Positions 31,630 through 42,653 of a stretch of DNA of 64,000 nucleotides are shown piece by piece (the first letter of the stretch is position 1; each line of letters starts with the position of its first letter). This DNA is from Stentor coeruleus. Its lineage: Eukaryota > Ciliophora > Heterotrichea > Heterotrichida > Stentoridae. The stretch lies in contig MPUH01000264.1 in NCBI GenBank assembly GCA_001970955.1, positions 1 to 64,000 of the forward strand. The letters are read 5' to 3'. Under the pieces are notes generated by a model. The model saw only the letters and a list, made by a program, of their open reading frames with translations, was not told the DNA's origin and did no database searches. The position numbers and the translations under genes were made by a program.

Positions 31630-31890
31630 ATTTCCATATAGCCACCTCCAAGAAATCTACTAATAAAACTTTAAGGATTTTTTAATTACTACTGATCAAG
31701 TTTATTGGAAACAAAACTTATTGAAAATGGAAATTGATATGCTGAAAGCTATTAACTTCCAATATTTCTTCCCCTACAACATGGTTTTTATGGAAAATAT
31801 CTTGAGTTTTTTAATAATAAAACTGGTATATTAACTGAATATCTAATTGAACTTGGCTTAGTTTAATATATGATAATAAAAATATTGTCC
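31630..31890 (+). pseudogene. Cyclin-box remnant
   Basis: No intact ORF, but the translation shows the A/B-type cyclin core in order: FHIATSK (like FIASKYEE), FKDFLITTDQVYWKQNLLKM, EIDMLKAINFQYFFPYNM, then, after a one-base loss in a run of T, LTEYLIELGLV (like the AKYLMELTLL helix). Stop codons interrupt it beyond that and no start or C-terminal half is found. A host cyclin copy that has decayed. It lies in the 650-base gap between the membrane paralogues and a minus-strand coiled-coil gene. Confidence 0.65.
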
Positions 31891-32048
31891 ACATAGAAAG
31901 TTAAAGATCCAAATGAATCTCTTATAAAAAATGTGTAAAAGACTTTTATAAGATTTTTAAGTCTTCATCTAATAATCTATTTATAAATGTTAGGGAAAAG
32001 TTATGAGGAAGAAATTGGGGATTATAAAATTTAAAGAAGATGCAGTAG

Positions 32049-32651
32049 TTATGAGTAGTATTTATTTAAAGTCTTTTTATATTCGATTTTTTTGGTTTTT
32101 GGAGAATTTTCTTGACTCAAAAGTTTTGTTTTAAGAGAGGATATTAGCTTTTTTTGTTTATTTCTTATGTTTTGAGATCTTTCAATTGATTCGGTTAAGC
32201 TATCATAATCTTCTTGCAGTGTGCTAAGATATTTTGTATAGTTTTTCTTGTATTTGAGTTTTTTCTTAAGCTTTTCATTTTCTTGTTTTAGTAAATAGTT
32301 ATTTTGTCTTTCCTGTATAAGACTAGCTTTTATATAATCTAACAGTTTTGAAGGGCTTATCTGAATATTCGAAGGAAGTGTTTTTTTCATTGTAGATTCA
32401 ATAACTGCTATCTGCTTTTCAGTCCTATCAACATGCTTTAAAAAATCACTGATATTATTCACACTACTTGAAAATTGTGAGGAAGATTTACCATAGCTCA
32501 ATTTTTCTTCTAATAAATCAATTTGCTCATGTATAGATCTAAGTTCAGATTTAATGCTATGAGATTCCAAATCATCTATTTTCATTGCCTTATGTCCTAA
32601 ATCTAAATGAAATTTCTTAGATTTACTAGCAGTGTCTTCAAACAAACTCAT
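32049..32651 (-). CDS. Small coiled-coil protein
   Basis: 200 residues, Lys/Ser/Glu-rich, mostly predicted coiled coil (~45-75 and ~110-185, e.g. LLKQENEKLKKKLKYKKNY). No other domain or known family. It ends 29 bases before the start of the MPDU1-like gene on the same strand, in which it is downstream. Probably real from codon pattern and length; function unknown. Confidence 0.6.
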   Translation of the reverse strand: MSLFEDTASKSKKFHLDLGHKAMKIDDLESHSIKSELRSIHEQIDLLEEKLSYGKSSSQFSSSVNNISDFLKHVDRTEKQIAVIESTMKKTLPSNIQISPSKLLDYIKASLIQERQNNYLLKQENEKLKKKLKYKKNYTKYLSTLQEDYDSLTESIERSQNIRNKQKKLISSLKTKLLSQENSPKTKKIEYKKTLNKYYS

Positions 32652-32679
32652 ATTTAAATGACTATAATTTTTAATCTAA

Positions 32680-33396
32680 CTATTCCTGTTTAGGTTTAGC
32701 GTTCCAGTATAAAACAAATTGGAATATCAATATTGAATTAAGAAACACTCCCCAGGCATAACTCAACAACAGCAAAGGGTCGTTTAACTCAGTAAAAGTT
32801 GTAAAAACTCTCGAAAGAGTCCCATAAAAGTTCAAAAAAGTTGTTATAAAACTCAAATTACCAGTAGATGCATTAAAATAATTTGTTTTAATCTGCGACA
32901 ATTTTACTATAGTATTCATCATCATACAATAAACAGGAACATAATGCCAGAATGGTTCAGGCATAAGATTACCATAAAGAGGTATAAACCATAAGCATAT
33001 AAACCCAATACTTACAGTTAAAACATGTTTTGAGCTTTTTTTACTTATAATCCAATATAAAATTACTTGAATCAAACATTGAATTGTTATTGTTGCATTC
33101 TCACCATAAGTACTAAATGGCTGACCTTTATGAATTGCATATGCGGCAAGGATACTAAATGCTAAGGTTTCAAAATAAAAAGATGTTAGGGAGATACCTT
33201 GGACACTTGAGTTCTTGTAGATTTTTAGGATTTGGGGAAGCTTTAAGATGGAGGATGTACAGATGAAAGAATAACCCAAGGCTTTACTTAAGAGAAGATT
33301 AAAGCAAGGTTTATCTATGTTGTAGTCTAATAGTCTGTGCAAACACTCATCAGGAGAAATAGATGATGCAAGTCCTAGCAATGCAAAAAATAACAT
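32680..33396 (-). CDS. MPDU1: MPDU1-like PQ-loop protein (dolichol-phosphate-mannose utilisation)
   Basis: 238 residues with about seven hydrophobic helices and a hydrophobic N-terminus. The first PQ-loop is clear: SSILKLPQILKIYKNSSVQGISLTSF. A second, weaker one (LSQIKTNYFNASTGNLSFIT) and the C-terminal DPLLLLSYAWGVFLNSILIF pattern match MPDU1/Lec35 rather than cystinosin or SWEET relatives. MPDU1 is needed in the ER for use of mannose- and glucose-phospho-dolichol in N-glycan and GPI assembly. Stop TAG. Confidence 0.87.
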   Translation of the reverse strand: MLFFALLGLASSISPDECLHRLLDYNIDKPCFNLLLSKALGYSFICTSSILKLPQILKIYKNSSVQGISLTSFYFETLAFSILAAYAIHKGQPFSTYGENATITIQCLIQVILYWIISKKSSKHVLTVSIGFICLWFIPLYGNLMPEPFWHYVPVYCMMMNTIVKLSQIKTNYFNASTGNLSFITTFLNFYGTLSRVFTTFTELNDPLLLLSYAWGVFLNSILIFQFVLYWNAKPKQE

Positions 33397-33875
33397 TATA
33401 TTTTTTGGGTGTTTTCATTTTTTGAATCTTTTTTTGCTTGTTTTGTATATAAAATAAGTTGATAGATATGAGAATAGAAGATTTATTTTTTGCAGGTTTA
33501 GTATTTAGTAACATTTGGCTACTTTAATAAATTTATAGATTTAAATTTATTACAGAAATAATAATAATATAACAATAAACTAAAACTATATTAAATCTTA
33601 AAAGCATATACAATCTATTTATCTACATAATAAACAAATAACTTTTTCATATTTTAGGAACAAATTATATTAAATTTTCTAAGAAAATTAAAACTTTTAT
33701 AACTTGATAATCAAATAATAAATAACTCCTCCTTATACTAAAAAATTATGTTTTTATAACTATAACAATCCTACAACATATAAAAAAATCATCGCTGTGC
33801 CCTTTTTAATATTAACTTAGTTAAAGTTTTTTATTAGTTGGCGACACATAAATTATTTATCATAATTATTATAAA
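33397..33875. other. Divergent intergenic region, no gene seen
   Basis: AT-rich promoter space between the MPDU1-like gene and the second K+ channel. Nothing recognised. Confidence 0.55.
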
Positions 33876-35315
33876 ATGTCGAAAATCATTCCAGAAACTA
33901 TGTTCTCACCTTCTACTGAGCCTTTTGAAATATTGAACTCCTTTAAAACTAAAAATAACGAGTTAGTCGAACTAGGTAATTTTGTAAGACAAAAAAATAT
34001 TCTTAAGATTCTTGATACCTTTGCAGCAATATTTGGAATCGCAAGCATTGCAGTTCAGTTTTTTTTTGTAAACTTTACATAGAATGACTATTTGTACTAC
34101 AAACTCTATGGAAGTTACTCTTCTGATTTCTTATGTGGAGATAGAGACTTGGATAATTTTATCATAGACGATACATCAAATACCTTTTGCTATTTATCAG
34201 GGGCCTTAACATTTATTCTTCGTAATTCCTATACAGTATGTTTTCTTGTATCCCGATACTACATATTAAACAACCTCACAATTTTAAGACAAGAAAGTTT
34301 TGACACAGAGCCAGGAAACTTTACTTTAATCCCAAATCTTATGTTTGAACTCATAATTTGTAGTGTTTTCCTACCACCTCATATCAATCTATCTTTCTCT
34401 GGAGAAATGCTTGGGAATAACTATCTTTACCACATAGGGGAAATCATATTGATTTTTATGCTTCTAAGAATTTATTTAGTTCTCAGACTATATGAGCATT
34501 TTTCTAAATGGACATCATCTAAAGCTAAAAACATTTGCAGATCCTACTCAACAGTCTCAAATGCTTATTTCGCTATAAAATGTGATCTTAAAGAAAGACC
34601 ATTTATAACAATTTTTACTTTTTTCACAATTCTCATAATAACCTTAGGTATTGCAGTTATGGTAGCTGAAAGAAGCGTAGCAGCTTCAAGAAATTTGGAT
34701 ATGGGACAATTAACTAATAATGAGTGGCTTATTTTTGTTACTATGGGAACTATAGGATATGGGGATATTTTCCCTGTTACTCATCATGGAAGACTTTTTT
34801 GTATTGTAGCATGTATTGGAGGTATGATTTTAGTTTCAGCTTTAATTGTATCTTTAAATCAAGCTAGTGAATTAAATAAAGAGCAACAAGTCGCTTATTT
34901 GTCTATTAAAAAAAGACAAAAAGAAGATGTTTGGATTGGGTCAGCTGCTGATACAGTTAAAATGGCTTTTCGATGTGCAAAAGCTAAATGCTCAATTATA
35001 AGACATTTCAAACAGATGCTTTTGCTTAAGGAAAAAGCTTTTTATTTTAGGAAAATTACACAACTGTTTAGGACTATGAATGTGACATCGACAGAAATGC
35101 TTAGTGAATTGCAAAAAGAGCTGGAAATTAAATTTCAAGCTGCGAATAAAGTCGTCATTGAAGTTCCGCAGTTGAAGGAAAGGTGTGCGGTAATGAAACA
35201 GATACAGATGGATTTTGAACCTAAGTTGGAGAGAATATTAGAACAGCAGAAAATCATTTTTAACTTTGCCAATTTGAAGCTTGCCCAGTATTTTAAGAAT
35301 ATAGATTTATCTTAA
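33876..35315 (+). CDS. K+ channel, SK-like, second copy
   Basis: 474 residues after removing one intron (34068-34082). About six membrane helices, with a P-loop carrying TIGYGDIF near residue 290 and a following helix (LVSALIVSLNQASELN). The region before the pore lacks the Arg ladder of voltage-gated channels. The cytosolic tail after the pore is Lys-rich and helical (KKRQKEDVWIGSAADTVKMAF, then coiled coil), as in calmodulin-gated SK channels, though no clean IQ motif is seen. Similar in plan to 9655-11172 but diverged. Ciliates carry many K+ channels, in part to shape Ca2+-driven ciliary reversal and contraction. Confidence 0.82.
34068..34082 (+). other. 15-nt intron in second K+ channel gene
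   Basis: gtaaactttacatag; in-frame TAG would end the protein at 64 residues. Codon boundary is kept after removal. Confidence 0.9.
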
Positions 35316-35840
35316 GTGATTAGAGGTTTATGTTTTTTTTTGTTTTTGGGAAGGAGCTTTTGTGTGGATTTTGATGTTTACAGAAAATATTAAGGCTTTG
35401 TTAGATGATGTTGCATAATTTTTGTTTCTGTAGTAGGTAAGTAATTAAAGTGGTTAGAAATTATAAAATATTATTCACATATTTTCACAAACCCTGAAAT
35501 TCAACTTTTCAAGCTACTAAAAAATTTATATCATCATTATAATTCAAAAAATCAATTAAAAATCCTCAAAATTCCTACCTACATTATTTCCAATCCCACA
35601 ATTAACAAGGGCTGGACAATAGTCAAGCGATAATTCCTAACTAATACTAATTTCCAATCCCATAATTATCCTCCACCATCTCAAACTTCAACAAATCTAA
35701 AAATACCCAAGTCCCATAAAATTATCAAGCTCATCCTATACTAAAACCCATAATCATAATTACCAATAAAAAATTAAAATACAATAAAACATCTAATTTT
35801 TACGCTTATATATAAGTACAAGTATATATTTAGTATCTTA
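35316..35840. other. Convergent intergenic region with short insert
   Basis: AT-rich, no gene. Contains the 50-base retroposed insert described separately. Confidence 0.6.
35602..35651 (+). mobile_element. Short LINE-tail insert (SINE-like), copy 1
   Basis: 50 bases, identical to copy 2 at 47861-47910, starting ttaacaagggctggacaata and ending cctaactaatactaat. Flanked by near-perfect direct repeats (tttccaatcccacaatt before, tttccaatcccataatt after; one mismatch), which is a target-site duplication of about 15-18 bases. The 3' 29 bases match the LINE end at 629-657 with one mismatch. Either a tiny SINE using the LINE machinery or a very 5'-truncated LINE copy. Confidence 0.78.
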
Positions 35841-36218
35841 TTAACCACTTGTACATAAACTATCTAGAATCTCAACAGTTTCAAAAGAAAGAGAAAAATC
35901 TTCACTGTCAGTAACAGTTAATTCACTCAATTGCTCTAATTCTCTGCTGATAGACAAAATTCTGGGTTTTGTATCTTCAAGATCAAGGTGTGTTAAATCT
36001 AAATTGATTTCCTGGCTTGGAAAAGGATATTTAAAAGCCATAGACTTCCTAATTTGCTTATCTGGCATTTTTTTGACAATGTTACTCAACTCTGTGATAC
36101 AAATGACCAGCTTTTTTACAATTTCTTGTTGGGATTTGAGCTCTTTTTCTAGTTTTATTATGCGCTTTTCTAGTCCTTTTACGACATCTAATACGATCTT
36201 GGAGCCTTTTTCTGCCAT
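35841..36218 (-). CDS. Small coiled-coil protein
   Basis: 125 residues from the ATG at 36218 (the frame upstream begins with TTG). The N-terminal half is coiled coil (LEKRIIKLEKELKSQQEIV); the C-terminal half is acidic and Ser/Leu-rich. No domain or family recognised. Stop TAA. Real gene likely from even codon use, but unconfirmed. Confidence 0.5.
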   Translation of the reverse strand: MAEKGSKIVLDVVKGLEKRIIKLEKELKSQQEIVKKLVICITELSNIVKKMPDKQIRKSMAFKYPFPSQEINLDLTHLDLEDTKPRILSISRELEQLSELTVTDSEDFSLSFETVEILDSLCTSG

Positions 36219-37458
36219 AATCAATTATTATACATAAAAAATTAGAATTTTCGTTTATAATCTTTGGAAAGTATATTGAAGTGATTAAGATTGCTTTGAA
36301 TATATGGATTAGTCAGGTTTTTGTGTGGAGTGTCTTTGGAATTTATCTTTGAAATTTATGTAAAAATTTTGTAATAGGAGAAATTAAGATTATTTTTAAT
36401 AGTAATAAAAGGAATTTTAGATATAAGGGAATGTGATTTGTTTTATAATTTGGGTGATTGGATAATCATCAGAGACATAAAGTTATTATTCTTATTATGT
36501 TGTAAAAATTATTGAAAAGCTAGCTGGCTTTTTTAGTATATGTTATAAGAATGCTATTATTAAATACAAAAAGAAGTTAGGTATAAAAAATATATACTTT
36601 TTATGGATTAGTAATATATGATAAATAAAACAAGTGAAGAATTTTTCAATCAGTTCAAACAAGCAAAGTGAATTTATGTAAAAATCGAAACCCATTCTAG
36701 GCTACTGCAAAGAAAAATCTCAAATCTTAAACTTAAAGAACAACTTTTCTTGAAGAAAATCGAAAAGCTAAAAAACTATCGAAAAAAATTTCTGAACAAA
36801 ACAACGAAGGCTTAGTCACCTTAAATCTATAGAAAACCAACATATAAATTAAAAGAACTAGAAATCGAAAGCAAAGTATGCAAAGAACAATGCATAAATA
36901 TAGGAAAAAGCAATACTGGGAAATATTTGAAAAATGATATATATATAAGGGGGGTTAAGTCTTATCGCAACTTGAGATTTTTTTTTTGTGATAAGATTAG
37001 TAAAGTTTTTATATATTTTAGGATTATTTTGATCTTATGGTTTTCGAAAATCATTATGTTTATTTAAGCTTTTGATTGTATATTTTATATCAGTATTACT
37101 AGGATAAATCTATAACAAAAACAGTCGAAAGTTTAAGAGGTTAGAATAATTCAAAAGAAAATCTAAAATCATATGAAATAATGATTTTTTATTGTGCGTA
37201 ATTAGTGTGTTATTCATGAATTTATGACTATTTACAGTTTTTTGTTAAGCTTATCTCTTTCTTGAAAAAATATTAAATTTTATTTAGTCCTTGATATCAA
37301 GTAGTTATAATAGAAATCTCTGGTAACACCCTAACACATAAATCAAAACAGTTTAATAATAAAATCCAATATATATATCCAAACATATTACAATATTTTT
37401 AGCTTATATGATACATAGCCATTGATGCTAAAATATTTTCTACGTTACCGTTTTATAA
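36219..37458. other. Long intergenic gap with coiled-coil remnant
   Basis: About 1.2 kb between divergent genes. Around 36617-36925 a broken frame (MINKTSEEFFNQFKQAK, then KISNLKLKEQLFLKKIEKLK) reads like a decayed coiled-coil gene. The rest is AT-rich with nothing recognised. Confidence 0.5.
36617..36925 (+). pseudogene. Possible decayed coiled-coil gene
   Basis: Forward frame with a start, Lys/Glu/Leu heptad-like text and several stops (TGA, TAG). Composition is more codon-like than the surrounding DNA. No family match, so this is a weak call. Confidence 0.3.
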
Positions 37459-37890
37459 ATGAATAATTCATTCATTCTATTGTCAATATGCATTCTTGCC
37501 ACTCAAGTCTTATCAATTGAAAACCCGCTCACAATGCTACAAGAAGATACTAGTTCAGATGATACTTTAGTTTGTACAGAACCAACTTCAACTTGCTCTG
37601 AATTAGAATTAGATATTACATGTGGAACTTGGGACTGCTCGGTTAAGTTGACAAACAATGAATTTGATGCTAGTGTAGATAAAGTGTATGAGGATAAAGT
37701 TGAAATGACAATTACTGATTTATGTATCTATGAAGGAGATTGTGAAATCTTTATAGTTACAGTAACATGCTCAGATTCAAATGAATGCCCTGTTACATCT
37801 AGTGAAGTTACTGTTGAAATTACGTTTATTAGTGAAACCACAGAGATTTTTACCTTTGTAGTCCCATTGGAATATGGAATTATTAGTTAA
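37459..37890 (+). CDS. Secreted cysteine-rich protein
   Basis: 143 residues. The N-terminus (MNNSFILLSICILATQVLS) is a standard signal peptide with likely cleavage before IENPL. The mature part is acidic, Thr/Val/Glu-rich and carries about eight cysteines in close pairs (CTEPTSTCSEL, CGTWDCSV, CIYEGDC, CSDSNEC), with alternating beta-strand-like text between them. No named domain recognised. Likely exported to the cell surface, cortex or extrusome content. Single exon, TAA stop. Confidence 0.7.
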   Translation: MNNSFILLSICILATQVLSIENPLTMLQEDTSSDDTLVCTEPTSTCSELELDITCGTWDCSVKLTNNEFDASVDKVYEDKVEMTITDLCIYEGDCEIFIVTVTCSDSNECPVTSSEVTVEITFISETTEIFTFVVPLEYGIIS

Positions 37891-38471
37891 GCATTTAGAT
37901 TAATGTTTAAAATCAGAGGGTATTTAATATGATATTTGTATTGTTTGGAGTAAATCATGATGTGGAAATATTTTAGTTTTTGGGGTGGCTTTAAGAGAAA
38001 TAAGCATAAATTAGGTAAGATTATAGGATTACAGATGAGATATTTAAGTTTTATAATAAACAGATAAAATAGAATATCTTGGATAAGAAATATAAATATT
38101 ACTAGATATGCTTTTATTTTAGATGGTTATGATATGTATAAAAGAAATTCTTTACTATTAGATAAAAGTCAATTGCATGGATAAATAATAAATATGAGTA
38201 TATATAAATACAAGAATATATTTTAGAAAATAATCTTTATACATCAAACATAATTTTTTTCTATTTTATGACTAATTACTGATTTTATATTATAAATTAT
38301 TATAATTTCTCTCTAGTCTCTTATCTAAATTATTCATCCTATATCCAAAACATCAACTCTAAAAAAAACTCCTTATCATAAACCACATTCCTCCAAACAG
38401 CAACATAAAAAACAAAAAATAAAATCCATTACAACCTCCCCGCCCTAAACCAAAAATTATTCTAAAAAACT
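37891..38471. other. Convergent intergenic region, no gene seen
   Basis: About 580 AT-rich bases; nothing recognised. Confidence 0.6.
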
Positions 38472-39617
38472 CTAAATAACGATTATAAAAATCATAGTCC
38501 ACACCATTATAGGAACCACCGCAAAAACATACATAATCAAAAATATTTTCGACACATTATCCGATAACTGTTTATCAGTTCCACACATCATAAGTATCTG
38601 TTTTGAAGTAGGTGCAGCATACATAATAGAAACCATAAGTGCCATAACTTTATCAATAACCCCTTCTTTATAAAAAAATATAGTAAGACAAAGTCCTATA
38701 GCTGGCATAATAACTTGTTTACCTAAAATAATGATAATTATATGTAAACTATATAAAAATTACTTTGATAAATTAGCTGTTGGTGGATATCCATAAGAAA
38801 CTTTATTTCCAAGAAGTATACATATAAGTGGTGATACAGTACTTCCCATAGTAGAAAAAGCTTTAAAAATATTCCCTGATAAAATAGCCCCTGAACCATA
38901 AAATATATATTGTCTAGAATAAGGAATTAAAGCTAAAGGTATTGCTAGTAAAGTTGCACATGTTGGAGGATTCATAATTTTTTTTATTGTCCATAAAAAC
39001 CCTTCGGGTTTTTTTTTCTCTTGTTTTTCTAGTTCCATTTCATGGTCTTCTACAAGTTTTTCTTGATTTCCTTGAGTTTCTTGTGTGCTTTTTATTATCC
39101 AGTAAGCTAGAGTCCATTTAAAAAATGTTGTGAAAACTGTGAAGATAAGAACATAACTAAGGGCATCTTCTGTGAAATGTGATATACCATTTGCAATACT
39201 GCTATCTCCAAGAACACTTGCAAAGATCAAAGGGATTGCGGTAGTTTCTTGGAAAGATATTGAGATCATTATAAGTTTAAGGTTTTTTGATGAGGCTCTA
39301 GTTATTTTGCCAAATATAAATCCTATCAGGCATCCGATTGATATATGTACTTTTTATATATTACTCAAGCAAAATAGGAACAGCATACCGAACTCACTGA
39401 ATTTTGATATATTTAAACTCTCTATTATTTCAGTGAACAGAAGCATTGGCAAAAACAAATTAAAAATCATTCCACCAAGACTATCTGACCCATAACGATC
39501 AATAATCTAATTATAACTCACATTAACGCGGGTCATAAGAGCTCCAGCGCAGACGGTAAAAAGGACGATTACAGAACCATTAATGGAGACGAGGGCAGCG
39601 ACTTTGTATGCAGACAT
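38472..39617 (-). CDS. Auxin-efflux-carrier-like (Mem_trans) permease
   Basis: 366 residues after three 15-nt introns are removed; without splicing the frame breaks three times. About ten membrane helices in two blocks of five, separated by a charged cytosolic loop (VEDHEMELEKQEKKKPEG near the middle), which is the PIN/PILS-type layout. GSDSLGGMIFNLFLPMLLFTE in the first block and LGKQVIMPAIGLCLTIFF in the second match the AEC (PF03547) pattern. Plant-type substrate (auxin) should not be assumed; protist relatives are organic-anion or unknown permeases. Start at the ATG at 39617. Stop TAG. Confidence 0.8.
38749..38763 (-). other. 15-nt intron 3 of permease gene
   Basis: gtaatttttatatag on the minus strand; removal joins ANLS to NLHIIIIILGKQ. 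Confidence 0.87.
39350..39364 (-). other. 15-nt intron 2 of permease gene, AAG acceptor
   Basis: gtaatatataaaaag on the minus strand; the only one here ending in AAG. It contains an in-frame TAA, and skipping it keeps a membrane helix in frame. Confidence 0.72.
39507..39521 (-). other. 15-nt intron 1 of permease gene, GTGAG donor
   Basis: gtgagttataattag on the minus strand; the only one here with GTGA rather than GTAA. Confidence 0.82.
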
Positions 39618-40107
39618 TTCTAAAAAACAATTATTCTTTTAATCAGTAAACATGTGATAAATGATAAAATATTTACTATCATGCAGGTTTATTATCAAAA
39701 AAAAAGTATATACATCAAATAAAAGCACCTAGTAAATAAATACTTGATTTTTTAATCATATAATATATTAAAATGTATATAATTCCCGAAATAGTTATAT
39801 AAAAAGGGATACTTATGCTTAAAAACCATTTCTGTTTGTATTTTATATGAGAAAAAACCTAGTTTTTAAATTGTTATCTTTAATAAATAGGCAATTTGAT
39901 CATTTTTTTCCTTTATGTAAATCTTCACTCCATTATTTTTTTGCTTGTAGTTTTATATAACAAAAGTTTATCATATACTATATTCCAATATAAATTATCA
40001 TAAAATACAATAAATTATAAAAAAAATCCTCGTTAAGCATTTAGTAATTTCTTCCAAGCTTTGCATAAAAATTTTAGTTATATGAAAGGAACATAATTTG
40101 CTTATAA
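39618..40107. other. Divergent intergenic region, no gene seen
   Basis: About 490 AT-rich bases between divergent permease and UBC13 genes. Confidence 0.55.
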
Positions 40108-40560
40108 ATGGCAAATCTCAGCAGGAGAATCCAAAAAGAAACAGAAAGACTGAGTATGGACGCTGTACCAGGGATCTCAGCTGCTCCCGACCCTAATAAC
40201 TCTCGTTATTTCCACATACAGATTTCAGGACCCCAGTCAACTCCTTATGAAAGTGGAATTTTTGCGCTCGAGTTATTTTTACCAGATGATTACCCTATGT
40301 GCCCTCCAAAGGTAAGATTTTTAACTAAAATTTACCATCCAAATGTTGACAGACTCGGGAGGATTTGCCTTGACATTTTAAAGGACAAATGGTCTCCGGC
40401 GCTTCAAATAAGATCTGTTCTTTTGAGTATTCAAGCACTTATGAGCGCTCCTAACCCTGACGACCCTCTTGACCCAGCTATAGCTAGACATTGGAAAGAA
40501 GATGAAAGTGGTGCAAATAGAACTGCAAGAGAATGGTGCCTTACTTATGCTTGCCATTAA
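40108..40560 (+). CDS. UBE2N: Ubiquitin-conjugating enzyme E2 N (UBC13)
   Basis: 150 residues, the normal length. UBC13 with a Cys-less UEV partner builds Lys63-linked ubiquitin chains used in DNA repair and signalling. The match to animal UBC13 runs across the protein: [10 protein letters not shown] at the N-terminus, [20 protein letters not shown], the active-site [20 protein letters not shown] (catalytic Cys within GRICLD), and [18 protein letters not shown]. The C-terminus is slightly altered (TYACH). A UEV-type partner is not next to it; a UBC-like protein without an active Cys lies at 56881-57864 but is larger and diverged. Confidence 0.96.
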   Translation: MANLSRRIQKETERLSMDAVPGISAAPDPNNSRYFHIQISGPQSTPYESGIFALELFLPDDYPMCPPKVRFLTKIYHPNVDRLGRICLDILKDKWSPALQIRSVLLSIQALMSAPNPDDPLDPAIARHWKEDESGANRTAREWCLTYACH

Positions 40561-41279
40561 ATAGAACGTAAATATAGTTTATTTACTTATTTAGCATTAT
40601 GGTTTATTTTATATGAGTGATGATTTTATATGATGATAAATTATGGATAAAACACTTTATTAGAAATTATGTTATTTTGATGTGTGGATTTTTTTTGTGT
40701 TTATGAAGGATAGGGCTAATTGAAGTTCGATTAGAAAATAATATTTATATTTTTGGATAAAATCACGTGAAAACTTGGTTATAAATAGATATGGTAACTT
40801 GGAGAATAGGGAAAGTTCAGATGCTGATAAGAAGCTTTCTTGAAGGATATAGGATTGCTGATATTGTGAATTTAAGATTGTTTTATGTAAAGATAATTGA
40901 TAGTATTTATTTATATAAACTACATTGAAGTATATATTTACAAATAATAACATTTTTTATCAAGTTTAATAATATTATACATATTATTCAAAATGTTGAA
41001 TAATTCGACAAATTTTTAACATAAAAACTAGGTGTTATTTTTACTAAAAAACATTCTATCAAGCCAAGTATTTCCTAAACATAATCTACAACATAAACTT
41101 AAAAAAATTATAAAATCTCCTTGTAATTTAATTTTATAAACATCTTATCCAATAAACTAAACTTTTTTCAACCAATTCTTCAACTTCAAAATTTAAACTC
41201 TAAAACAAATACTTTCATAATTCATCATTTAAAAAAAATTCCTAAGAAACACCAGCAAATAAGCTTCCCATAATAAATT
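40561..41279. other. Intergenic, no gene seen
   Basis: About 720 AT-rich bases. A 93-codon minus-strand ORF (40672-40953) is Tyr/Phe/Leu/Ile-rich and looks like AT-rich chance coding; not called. Confidence 0.5.
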
Positions 41280-42653
41280 ATGTCTTCTGATCTTGAGAAA
41301 GTTCTATTATCTCCTAAATCTCTAAAAGAAAATTCTTTAGAACCACATGAAGCCACCTTACAAAAAGTTATCAAACTTCTATCTTTAGGCAAACTACATA
41401 GAAATTCTAAACAGCTTTTAATAATACAAGCTTTAACAAGAAAAGTTAAATTTTTTATCCAAAAAATTGAGGAATTAGGCGAAGCAATTCATTACGATTG
41501 TTGTAAGGCAATGATGTATGAGTTTGTTCCTAATGGTGAGGTAAGAGTTAATTAGTATGTGTTTAAATGTGGGGAAAAAGGGAACAAATTCTATATAATA
41601 CTAGAAGGAATTGCTAAAGTTATTGTACCGATTATTAAAGATGATATTGTTAATATGATTACAGTAGCTCAGTTATATTCTGGGATGGCATTTGGTGAAC
41701 TTGCTCTTATAAAAGACCAGCCTCGTTCAGCTTCTATTCTTTGCGCTAAAGATTGCCATTTTGCTGTATTGGTAAAAGAGGATTATTTGAAAATTTTGGG
41801 TAAGGCTGAGTCAAGGATTCTTGATATGAATATTGATTTTCTTAAAGGAATACCTTATTTTACCAAATGGACCAAAAAAAAACTGGAAAAGTTGACTTAT
41901 TATTTTTCTCCTTTAAAGTTCATGAGAAAACAGGTTGTTTTTTCTGTGCAAGGACAACCAAAATATGTTTATATTGTTAAATCTGGAGAGTTTGAACTGA
42001 CAAAAAGTTTAACTCTTAATGAAACTGGTAGTAAAGAAAAAAATTTCACAGTAAAAGTTGCTTTACTAGGACATGGGGAGATATTTGGTGAAGAAGAAGT
42101 TATAAACAATGAATTATACAAAAACAACTGCACTTGTTATTCTACATTTGGAGAGCTTATGTGTATAACCGCTGAAAACTTTCTCTTAAAAATTTATCAG
42201 AAAAATGAACCTACTGACGATATAAAAAGGCAAGTAAAATATATTATAAGAAATAGCAGGTTAGACCATTTTAGGAAATTTCTTGTTGAAAAAGATAACA
42301 AAGGATCTATAACTAAAAAAATCTCAAATACTCCTTCAATAACTTCAGGAATTAAAAGAAAATCCCCAAGTTTGACTGATAATCCAAAGTGGAAATATAA
42401 TCCTTTAAGTGAAAGAGAGTTGAAAAAAATTAAACTTAAAGCTATGGGAGACCCTGGGAAAGTGAAAATTTATATTAATATTAATGTTCCTTTTGAGAGT
42501 AGTAAGACTGAAGAAACGCACAGAAGCTTGTCACCTAAAGAGCATAATAAGAGTTTGAATGAGATGACTTGTCATCGACCTGGAGGATATTATAGAGGAA
42601 AGCTTAAGAAGCCAAAGACTCCTTTTAAAACTATATCTGATTATCTTATATAA
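41280..42653 (+). CDS. Cyclic-nucleotide-binding-domain protein
   Basis: 452 residues after removing one intron (41541-41555). The first CNB domain has a normal phosphate-binding cassette (FGELALIKDQPRSASI) after the beta-roll GEKGNKFYIILEG. A second roll later (YIVKSGEFELTKSL ... GHGEIFGEEEVIN) has a degenerate cassette and may not bind nucleotide. No kinase, channel or membrane part is present, so it resembles a PKA-regulatory-like or EPAC-like scaffold without an effector. The C-terminus is basic and Lys/Pro/Ser-rich. Ciliates have many such orphan CNB proteins; the ligand is unknown. Confidence 0.82.
41541..41555 (+). other. 15-nt intron in CNB gene
   Basis: gtaagagttaattag; in-frame TAG. 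Removal fuses the N-terminal helices to the first beta-roll. Confidence 0.9.

Noticed and set aside
40280-40340. Possible intron starting at gtaagattttt in the UBC13 gene
   Set aside because: The 15th base does not end in AG, and the reading frame through it encodes the conserved [11 protein letters not shown] segment.
40672-40953. 93-codon minus-strand ORF
   Set aside because: Composition (Tyr, Phe, Ile, Leu, Lys) matches chance translation of AT-rich DNA, with no motif.
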